Assembly: GCA_037952775.1 (NCBI GenBank)
Contig: JBANAY010000003.1
Location: 16,926,001-16,990,000, forward strand
Source of the DNA: Clonostachys chloroleuca
Taxonomy: Eukaryota > Ascomycota > Sordariomycetes > Hypocreales > Bionectriaceae
DNA length: 64,000 nucleotides
Direction: 5' to 3'
Shown: positions 12,331 to 20,895 of the stretch, piece by piece
How positions within the stretch are numbered: the first letter of the stretch is position 1
Layout of the letters: each line of letters starts with the position of its first letter
Notes under the pieces: model-generated
What the model saw: only the letters and a program-made list of their open reading frames with translations
Databases searched by the model: none
What the model was told of the DNA's origin: nothing
Translations under genes and position numbers: made by a program

Positions 12331-12916
12331 GATGAATGGCTAGCACGGCGCCAACGACGACGCCGGTTTTTGATGCTGCATGCTACAATGTATTACGTCT
12401 TCCTGGCTGGATGGCAAACTGCCAGATGAGAGGACCCTATATCTTCGGTATTAAATCGCGCTTTCCATGGAGAAACAATGCGCTTGTCGCTTCAGTGAAA
12501 GGCGGCAACTGATATGTTGTCGACCTGGGAAGAAACGGCGTGTCGTCGGATGAGCTTAATGTTGGATTGGAGTGGATGGAGCCTCAACCTGAGGTTGCCG
12601 AGCCTTGATACGAACCGGGCTACGGCGGATATTTACCCCTGTCTTGGGGGACTCAGCACTGACACGAGACGTAGCTCAGTGGGGGTTGGCGGGGTCGTTA
12701 GCTCCAACAGGCTGGTCCTGCCCCTCTAACAACAGATCCATAGCAGCCCATCTCATGTAAACTGTCAACACCTTGTTGGTAGACCGACGTTCTTGCTATC
12801 ACTCATTGTAACTGAAACCGGCGGAGAGGTCTGATCCTGAACGAAATCTTGCCGGCTCGATCTTATTACACATACGTGTATCACTGCCCAGCTTCAATTC
12901 CGCTTCATCGACAACA
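12331..12916. promoter_or_regulatory. Divergent promoter region between dsc1 and the HSBP1-like gene
   Basis: 586 bp separating two start codons that point away from each other, so it must contain both promoters and 5' UTRs. No specific motif could be assigned with confidence. Open frames here are short and without resemblance. Confidence 0.5.
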
Positions 12917-13303
12917 ATGGCGTCCAACGACCCCAATTCGAGCACGAATGAGCAGTCCCAGGTGAGAGTCTAGTTGCTGAAGCCATGATATCGCACTCAA
13001 TTACCAGGCCCCTCAAGGCTGCCAACCATGCGACTAACCAACATGTCCCTACATAGGCCTCGGACGAAGCCCGTCCTGATGTCGCTGCTGCCGTTGATGA
13101 ACTTCTCAACTCCTTGTCCAACAAATTCGCCAGCGTTTCCTCAGAGATATTTGCCAAGAGTGAGCTCTCTCTCCTGCCCCTTAATTCCTCGTCATACTAA
13201 TGCATCTCACGAAGTGGACGAAATGTCGAGGAGAATCGACAAGCTCGAGGCAGAGCTAGTAGAGAGCAAAGCGGGTGAAGGTACCCCTTCCAAGCCGCAA
13301 TAG
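12917..13303 (+). CDS. HSBP1-like small coiled-coil protein
   Basis: Three short exons, 12917-12961, 13057-13159 and 13215-13303, encode 78 aa. Introns start GTGAGA and GTGAGC and end ACATAG and CGAAG; both have CTAAC/CTAAT-like branch sites. The core reads AAVDELLNSLSNKFASVSSE then KMDEMSRRIDKLEAEL, a continuous heptad-like helix matching heat shock factor binding protein 1 in length and in the DxMSxRIDxLE signature. In animals HSBP1 binds the trimeric form of HSF1 and dampens it; it has also been linked to WASH complex assembly. The fungal role is not established, so only the family is claimed. The N-terminal 15 residues are Asn/Ser-rich. The gene is convergent with the disulfide isomerase gene, 245 bp away. 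Confidence 0.85.
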
Positions 13304-13548
13304 GATATGGGAACACCGGAACTTACACAATTGTGTCGTATTGGATCTGATTGAGGAACACAACGTTATCACGGGGTCAGATTTCAATGCTTTGGGATTT
13401 ATATTGAGATGCAAATAATTTATTTTGTCAATCATTAACTAAACTCTCACCCAAACGAGGCTCTGAATTTATCCCTTTCACCATTATTTGTAGCTCTGAC
13501 ATCTTCTGCGCGGTACTTTACATCCTTCAAAAATCTAGGTGGGTATAT

Positions 13549-14708
13549 TTACAGCTCATCCTTCTGCGCAGGCTTGAGCTTCTCAACGAACAAGCGGAGG
13601 ACATTGGACTTGCGCTTAAGCTCGTCACGCTTGGAAGCAGCAACGTCGGTCTTGGCCAGAAGGCCCTGGAGTCTGGCAAACTCCTTTTGGGCGTAGTTCT
13701 CGCTCTCGTTGAGCTTGTCGAAAACGCGGTTGTAGTACTGGGCGTACTTGAGGTCAGCACCCTCCTTGAACTCCTCGGCCTTTGTCTTGACCTCCTTGGA
13801 AATCTCAGCAAGGTTGGTGCCGGTCAGCTTGGAGATGATGTTGTCAAGAGCTTCAATGGTGCCAGCACGGTTGTTCAGAGATCCACCAGCGATTCTGTCG
13901 GTGCCGGCCTTCTCGTTGATGAACTGGATGAAGTCCTCCTCGGAGCGGCCGCCCTGGTAGATTTGGCCCTCCTTGTCTCCGGCGGGGAAGAACTTGATGG
14001 TGGGATAGCCAGTGACTCCATGTGCCTTGGCAGTCTTCTTTCCACTCGCGGCGTCGGCATCGACCTTGGCAATAACAACATTCTCGTCACCAACAAAATC
14101 GGTCGCAAGGGTCTCCCAGGTAGGGGCGAGGTTCTTGCAGTCTATAATTGCATTGTTAATTATTGTCAAGGTTAAGAGAGTCATTGAAATAGCTTACGTC
14201 CACACCAGGGAGCAGTGAAAGCGACGAGTACGTTCTGCTTGCCACCGACAGTCTTGTCAAAGTTGGAGTCGTTCAGAATCTCGACGCTGGTAGGCAGTTC
14301 AGCCTTCTTTCTGGGCTTGACGCCAGTCTTCTCTGTAATGAAGTTGCTGAGGCTGTCCAGGTCGCGACCGGAGTTGTAGTCCTCGGGCTTGTCACTCTTT
14401 CCATCGAACCACTTGAGTGTAGGGAAACCCTGGATACCGAATCGCTTGCCGAGGCTCTTCTCAGCATCGGCATCGACCTTGGCGATTTGGACCTTGTCCA
14501 AGGCATGACCAAAGTTTTGGGCAAGCTCCTCATATGTGGGAGCAAGATTCTTGCAGTGGCCGCACCAGGGAGCAAAGAATTCGACGAGTGTGGGCTTGCC
14601 GGACTTCAAGACGACCTTGTCGAAGTTGGATGGAACAAGGTCAATGACGACCGAGTTAGCTGCGGCGGCGGCAGCTAGGGCGCCGAACAAGAAGGACTTG
14701 ACCAACAT
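13549..14708 (-). CDS. ER protein disulfide isomerase with two thioredoxin domains and an ERp29c-type tail
   Basis: Forms and rearranges disulfide bonds of secretory proteins in the ER lumen. Exons 14708-14198 and 14141-13549 are joined across a 56-bp intron (GTAAGC to TTATAG) that interrupts the second active site; 367 aa. A signal peptide (MLVKSFLFGALAAAAAANS) is followed by thioredoxin domain 1 with APWCGHC (Cys 49 and 52) and domain 2 with APWCGHC (Cys 169 and 172), then a helical C-terminal domain of the ERp29c kind and a terminal KDEL retrieval signal. This architecture matches the fungal ERp38/PDI-D class rather than classical four-domain Pdi1. Splicing joins WCG to HC exactly, which confirms the exon model. 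It is divergent from rps29 across a 519-bp promoter. Confidence 0.93.
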
Positions 14709-15227
14709 TGTAAGATAAGTATCCGATCAATAGTTGAAACAATTAGATAATTGGAGGAAAGATGTTGGAGAGGAAAGGCAGACACGGTGTTGCCGGCCGC
14801 GATACTAATATAATAAAATCGTATCGAGGGTTGGTAATCCGCTTTCAAGTAGTAATCCGTTTTCAAGAAGACAGCTTGTACTGTCTCCAATAAGAGCTGC
14901 ACGCAGGAGATCCCTGGCTCCATAAGGGAGGCACGGCCTGGAAACGGCGGTGGAGGGGCATGAGGGGCTAAGGAAAGCGGTGTGGCTGAGACCTTTGTTT
15001 GAGATGGGTCCGGAGACGTGGCTGAAGAGTCAGATCACGTGTAGATAGCATGTCAGCTTCACGTGACTTTCGCGCACACCCAAGTTTGCAGGGCCCGGCT
15101 GGGGCTGGCAACCCTCCGATCGGTTGTAGGTACCTCTCGAGAAATTCACACAAAATTTCCCGCCCACTTCCACCACCGCGAAATCAATCAACTTCCCGTC
15201 CACCTTTCGACACGACACACAACAATC
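14709..15227. promoter_or_regulatory. Divergent promoter between the disulfide isomerase gene and rps29, two CACGTG sites
   Basis: 519 bp between two outward-facing start codons. Two CACGTG hexamers, at 15036-15041 (in context ATCACGTG) and 15060-15065 (in context CACGTGAC), fit the Cbf1-type RTCACRTG consensus on one or other strand. They lie about 190 and 165 bp before the rps29 start. Similar sites occur upstream of tuf1/pga2 and rpl4 in this window. Confidence 0.5.
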
Positions 15228-15557
15228 ATGTCTCACGAGAGCGTTTGGAACTCGCGCCCGCGCACCTACGGCAAGGGCGCCCGCAGCTGGTACGAAAAAA
15301 ACCAATTCCCAATGCCATCGAGCAAATCTTGGCCCGTCCACGACAGCTGTTGGGGATCGTCATTTTTCCATAGCTAACATAACTATTTTCATAGCCGCGT
15401 CTGCAAGCACAAGGCCGGTCTTATCCGCAAGTACGAGCTGAACCTTTGCCGTCAGTGCTTCCGTGAGAAGGCTAAGGACATTGGCTTCAACAAGGTCAGA
15501 AACCACATCCGATTGAGACCGCAACTCCTATACTAACCTAGTCTCCAGTACCGATAA
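15228..15557 (+). CDS. rps29: 40S ribosomal protein S29 (uS14)
   Basis: Zinc-binding small-subunit ribosomal protein located in the head of the 40S subunit. Three exons, 15228-15289, 15395-15494 and 15549-15557, encode 56 aa, the usual length. Splicing gives ARSCRVC with the second cysteine pair CRQC, forming the C-X2-C...C-X2-C zinc site, and the conserved [14 protein letters not shown] end. The last coding exon is only 9 nt (Tyr, Arg, stop) after a 54-bp intron with a TACTAAC branch site. The start context is AATCATGTC. No other frame is plausible. The gene shares a promoter region with the divergent disulfide isomerase gene and is convergent with tuf1. Confidence 0.95.
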
Positions 15558-16236
15558 ACGTGTTTTTAACGAAAGGCGATTCGAGAAGGGGGGATTGTGA
15601 TGGATGCACGGTGGGAGTGATGGCTTCGCACAAAAAATAACTCGGATGGCGACCGTTTGGAACTGGAGTTTAATGGCTTCCTCATTTTGAGATGATCTCG
15701 CGTCTGCTGAACATCCTCCGGGGATAGACGAATACCATGGAATTGGAACTTTAAACCTACCCTTCCACTTCAATGGCCTCTCTGTGATTTGCATCCACAC
15801 CCACATCAACCTCGGGACATTCCACGATCGATTCAATTCTCTCGCTCAGCCAACGAATAAGATGTGAAGTGGTGGATTGTGTGCGCCAGGGTCAGGCATG
15901 CTCAGTCTTGTAGCCGTTGTGTATAAATGGAAGCCATCTTGGCAGCTTCACAATAATCGATCTCATCCCAGACGTATTCAATATTGTTTGCAACTTTTTT
16001 TTGTATTCGTGCTCTCCTTGAGTTCTAAAGTATGTGACAAGAAGCAGAGTGGAGAGGCATTGGTGCTTCAAGCTCTATATAAACAAATTGCTAAGTCGAG
16101 CGCCTAGCAAATAGGAGACTTGTAATTGTACATGGTTTTAGATATCTTACACAATCTCCCCGGATTTTCTGGACGTCATCAAACATGAAGAACCCTTGAC
16201 TCATTTACATCAGTTGGTATCGTTCCCTGTAAGCAT
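15558..16236. other. Shared 3' region of rps29 and tuf1
   Basis: About 680 bp between two convergent stop codons. T-rich stretches near 15990 and AT-rich sequence before 16237 are consistent with 3' UTRs. No gene or RNA recognised. Confidence 0.55.
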
Positions 16237-17649
16237 TTATTTGATAATACGGGTGATGAGACCAGTGGCAACAGTGCGGCCACCCTCACGGATGTTGAAG
16301 CGCTGGCCGGCCTCGATAGCGTTAGGGTGAACCATGGTGAGAACCATCTCAACGTTGTCACCAGGCATGACAGTCTTGCTGGCAGCATCCTCAGTTCCCT
16401 CGGGGAAAGACATGTCAACAGACTCATCAGAGGTTCGGAGGTAAAGCTGAGGGCGGTAGTGCTGCTGGAAACCGCTGTGACGGCCTCCTTCTTCCTTGGT
16501 AAGGACGTATAGAGAGGCCAGGAACTGGGTGTGGGCCTTGACGCTGCCGGGCTTGGCAACGACCATACCACGGCGGACGTCCTCACGGCGGACACCACGA
16601 ATGAGCAGACCGGAGTTGTCACCAGCCTGGGACTGGTCGCAAGACTTCTTGAAAGTCTCAATATCGGTAACCTTGGTCTTGATGGTCTCCCCGCCCTTAC
16701 CGACAATCTCAATTTCCTCATCACGCTTCAGAACACCTCGCTCCACACGTCCGGAGACAACGGTACCACGCCCAGCAATGGAGAAGACTTCCTCAACAGC
16801 CATGAGGAAGGGCTTCTCCATGTCACGCTCGGGGGTGGGAATCCACTCATCAACAGCCTTGAGAAGCTCGTCGATCTTCTGGGAACCAATTTCGGGCTTC
16901 TGGTTTTGCATGGCCATCAAGGCAGATCCCATGATGACGGGGGTGTTGTCACCATCGTAACCGTAAGTGGTGAGGAGCTCACGCATCTCCATCTCGACAA
17001 GCTCCAACATTTCAGGGTCATCGACAGCATCGACCTTGTTGACGAAAACGACAATCTTCTGGACACCGACCTGGCGAGCGAGAAGCAAGTGCTCACGGGT
17101 CTGGGGCATCTGACCATCGGAAGCAGCAACGACGATAATAGCACCATCCATGTTGGCAGCACCAGTAATCATGTTCTTGATGTAATCGGCGTGACCAGGG
17201 CAGTCAACGTGGGAGTAGTGGCGAGCGTCGGTGGCGTACTCGATGTGGGCAGTTGAGATAGTAATACCACGGGCACGCTCCTCAGGAGCCTTGTCAATGG
17301 CACCATACTCGAGATAGTTGGCCAGACCCTTCTCAGCCTGGCGCTTGGTGATGGCGGCAGACAAGGTTGTCTAGAGGTGGAAGTGGGAGAGTTAGCCCGC
17401 ACGTTCCCAAGTTCGAACCGGCAGCAATGGTTTCCAAATCCTTACCTTTCCGTGATCGACGTGGCCAATGGTACCAATGTTAACATGGGGCTTCGTTCGC
17501 TCGAAGACGGCATATGTGCGGTAGACGTTCATAAATCCAGCAGCATTTTGTCTCTTCAGAGCAGACTGGAGAGGGCTAACATTGCCGTTCTTGAGGCCAT
17601 GGCGAGCCGTGCGCAGAAAAGGCGCAATTGATCTGAACGCTGCCGACAT
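16237..17649 (-). CDS. tuf1: Mitochondrial elongation factor Tu
   Basis: GTPase that delivers aminoacyl-tRNA to the mitochondrial ribosome. Exons 17649-17446 and 17370-16237 are separated by a 75-bp intron (GTAAGG to CTCTAG) placed exactly in the P-loop; 445 aa. The first 45 or so residues ([20 protein letters not shown]...) are basic, hydroxylated and free of acidic residues, as in a mitochondrial presequence. All GTPase motifs are visible: GHVDHGKTT (G1), RGITI (G2), DCPGH (G3), NKVD (G4) and GSAL (G5). Domains 2 and 3 follow and the protein ends TGLITRIIK. Bacterial-type sequence plus presequence separates it clearly from cytosolic eEF1A. It is convergent with rps29 and divergent from the Pga2-like gene. 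Confidence 0.97.
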
Positions 17650-18574
17650 TGTGACAAGTGTTCGAATTAGAATGAATTAAGGGTATCTAGAAAGCAAGCA
17701 ACGAGGGAGGAACCTAAATTGGCGTCCCAGAAGAGAAGGGTCGGTGGTAATGGTGGATGTTGGAGATGGTCTCGTAAGGCAAATCAACCAAAATTTTACG
17801 GCGAGTCTGGTACGTACCAGCCCTGAGGTCTCAATGCCAATGACAGGGGCTGTAGAGGTGGTCGTTCAATGGCTTTTACTGGAGCCGTCATAGGTCAGCA
17901 AGGACAGCTCTATCATCACGTGATGCTATCCATTGCTCTGATGAATATTCCCTACGTCCACCCACGACGATGCGAGGTCATGGAGGAGATGAGGTAATTC
18001 AATTGGTAAAATATCTTGTATAAAGTTCTGGTCTTCTTTTTCTTTGATCCAAGAACAATGGCTGTATGCTTTCGTTCATCAGGGCACTACTGCCGGCACG
18101 ATGTTTCGCTGTTAACATTGAACAAATGAGGTACTCAAAGCGTCCAATGAAACCAGACTGGTAGCCGTGGGTAGTGGACAGGTATTCAGCGCTAACACTT
18201 GCGCGGCGCTCATACCTTCTAGAACAATGCGATTACATTGAATCAAAGTCCACTTTCGGGGGGGCCGGGCAATCAGAGCTGGCGCGAAAAAAAAAAAAAA
18301 AACTTAAAGGGCATCGACATCTGGTCTCTATGACCTGGCAACGATCCCCCAAAATATCTCTCATTTCCCTCCTGCAATACTCCAATCTCATATTGCGCCT
18401 TCAATTCCCTCGTCATCTCAGAAGTCACACAGCTACTTGATCAAATTCCCTCAATTACCACATCTGTCCTATATTCGTCACAGTGCCACTAGCGACTGCT
18501 TCTGAACCAACAACGGCGCAAACACACAAAGTCATCCCGTTTTCATCTCACACAAACTCAGCAATTTGCGCATC
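17650..18574. promoter_or_regulatory. Divergent promoter between tuf1 and the Pga2-like gene
   Basis: 925 bp between outward-facing starts. It contains the palindrome ATCACGTGAT at 17915-17924, about 270 bp before the tuf1 start. A G7 run lies at 18258-18264 and an A16 run at 18287-18302. No gene seen; the open frame at 18174-18440 spans both runs and has no resemblance. Confidence 0.5.
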
Positions 18575-19081
18575 ATGGATTCCCAGTCAGAAACTCAACA
18601 GTCTGAGCAGGACAAGCTCAATGACTTCGGCCGCATAACCCTACAGATGGCCAAGTATGGACAGAACATGTCAAACAATTTGCACTCAACGTTTGCGAAT
18701 ATGACTATTCAAGGTTGGATCCGGCTTATTGTGATTGTGGGCGGCTACATGCTTCTCCGCCCCTACGCCCTCAAATACTTGGGTAAGAGACAGTTCGAAA
18801 GCATGGAGGAGCAAGAACGCAAGGACAGGGAAGAGGAGGAGAAGAGGGGAGCCAAGATCTCACCAAATCAGCTGCGTGGACAGAACGGGGCTGCTATCAA
18901 CCTGGACGAAGATGAGGATGAATTTTTCGAGGAGGACGAGGGCAAGTCTTCCGCAACCAGATGGGGCCAGAAGGCCAGAATCAGACAAAGAAAAATGATC
19001 AAAGAGCTGATGGAGAGAGAGGAGAGGAGGTTACAAGACGAGAAGGATGACAAGGACATTGAAGATCTGCTGGAAGACTAG
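18575..19081 (+). CDS. Pga2-like ER membrane protein (DUF1531)
   Basis: Single-exon gene of 168 aa. A short polar N-terminus is followed by one hydrophobic helix (about residues 48-66, GWIRLIVIVGGYMLLRPYAL) and a long, highly charged, Glu/Lys/Arg-rich tail that is probably helical and cytosolic. Order, length and the LLRPY after the helix match the fungal family named after yeast PGA2 (processing of Gas1 and ALP), an ER/nuclear-envelope protein whose loss affects secretory protein maturation. The molecular function is not known. The start ATG at 18575 lies in CATCATGGA; the track-like extension upstream lacks an ATG. It is divergent from tuf1. Confidence 0.8.
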   Translation: MDSQSETQQSEQDKLNDFGRITLQMAKYGQNMSNNLHSTFANMTIQGWIRLIVIVGGYMLLRPYALKYLGKRQFESMEEQERKDREEEEKRGAKISPNQLRGQNGAAINLDEDEDEFFEEDEGKSSATRWGQKARIRQRKMIKELMEREERRLQDEKDDKDIEDLLED

Positions 19082-20895
19082 AGCAAACCGCTGCATGACA
19101 TCTGCCTGAGCCTTTCTGAAAACCGCCTATCGACCAGTCCTTCAACCAAACCAGCCTATCTGCAGCATACTTTACTCCACTAGAAATTAATGCAACTTGA
19201 TGCGCAACATCCGGAAAGATGACCCGGAGGACAGTTATTGGCACAGGCAGACAATCCTTCTCTCCACACCGAGACCACCTGAAATAGCTGGCTCAAGAGC
19301 GTTCCATCGCAGTAGCGATCGGACCATGAAGATGCACATCGCCAAATCAATTCAATGAACGCGCTCAACATGCAGAAGATACATGTCTCAATCCAATGAA
19401 TGAGCGAGTTCCCCTCCTACCTCAACGACTTCCTACTCCATGCCGGTTTGCAAGCAGGTGCTAACGCATAAAGCCAATATCGGCCTCAGCTTGGGCAGAT
19501 TTGGACAAGACAAATGTTCCACGCAATCTGTTCAGCGCCATGCCACCATCTGTGGATGTAAGTCTGCATGGTGGTGGGGTCGCAGCCCTGTTTCTATGAT
19601 AAATCATACAGCAACGGAGGGGCTAACAGCAAGAGTCAATGACAGAAGAATTTAACATCGAGCAGTAATGAACAGTACACTTTCTGCAATAATGAACGAT
19701 AAGAAAGAATGGAAAGTGACAATTGTCCCTTGAATGGGTGCTCATCATTACCTAGTTCTCAGTAACGTAATAACACCACGCCCAGCTCGAAAATGAGCAG
19801 GATGCTATTAATGTTGAATGTGGGAATGTACCAATTCCAATGCCACTCAGTTGGCAGTGCAGTGCCTCGATAGTGCATATGTAGCGAGCAGAGCAAGATT
19901 TTAGGCCTGAGTCGGCATGACGGTGGTGGCAACAGCAGCAATCTAGGCAGACAACCAGGCTACTTGGACGGCCTTGTCTTGCCTATTCGGGTTGTGTGGT
20001 TGCGTAGTCCGTGTTGCTTTCGCAGCTCCCCAGACACCAAGACTTTTGCTTATATCATGTGAAGAACAAGAGCCCCATTTTCGCCAAGGTTCCCTCAGCT
20101 TCTCAGAAGGCACTAGAGAGGAGGCGGCAAGTCGTCGCACACGGAAGAAAGAAAGGGCAGCCATGTCCCTGGAGACTACAGGTGGCACTGATACTTACCT
20201 AGTATACAGCTACCTATATGCAGGTGCTTTATGAAACAATTGAAGCACCCAATGAACAACAGCCGGCCAAGGCACTGCCTAGCTGCAAAGGGGAGGGTTC
20301 CATTGCGTTAATCCGCAGCAGTGCCTGTACCTGGAGAAGATACGCTGCTGGGACGTTGGGTGGGCGGGGAACTTGCAGCGTATCGAAGTCGGGCGTCAAC
20401 CAAGGAACGATGTCATCTTTGACCGAGATCCACCATCATGCCCACCCAGCTCCAACGCCTGTTTTAAGGTCGCCGCGCCAATCCCAGGTCCTCCCCCTCT
20501 GCAGCATTCAATCAGTACAATTTGCTTTCCGTCAAACATTCGACTGCGCATTGCTCTTGGTCCTTGCTGCTCTTTTTTCCTTTGTTACTATCGTGCTCTG
20601 TTTCCTGCATAACGCGCCTGATACCTTGCCAGCCTTACCAGGGCAGGGATTGTCGCCCACTGCCTTCTCCCACCACCTGCGAATTATTAGGCTGCGTCAT
20701 TCCCACCCGCGCACACTCTGGGTCAACCTCGAGGAAAGCCCTTTTCACCACAACCACCAAATATCCGGCCACCTCCGCCTCTGCGCGGTGCTTTGGTTGC
20801 CTCGAAGATCCATTTCTTCGTCCAGACTCGCCTATTTGGACTTTAATCGTTCGTGTCATGGTTTACCTGACTTGAAACTCAACTGAAGAAGGTGC
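19082..20895. other. Intergenic, upstream of the Arg/Ser-rich gene
   Basis: 1.8 kb without a convincing gene. The left part holds the 3' UTR of the Pga2-like gene. The right part, pyrimidine-rich from about 20430 to 20890, looks like promoter and 5' UTR of the gene at 20896. Overlapping open frames at 20218-20886 and 20522-20875 in different frames show no family pattern and are taken as chance. Confidence 0.5.

Noticed and set aside
16531..17256. 241-codon open frame opposite tuf1, and similar long frames opposite rpl4 (26446-27171) and dsc1 (9908-10441)
   Set aside because: They are antisense shadows of strongly biased coding sequence; low-complexity translation and no family resemblance.
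20218..20886. 222-codon frame before the Arg/Ser-rich gene
   Set aside because: Another frame covers the same bases, sequence is promoter-like and pyrimidine-rich, and the translation resembles nothing known.
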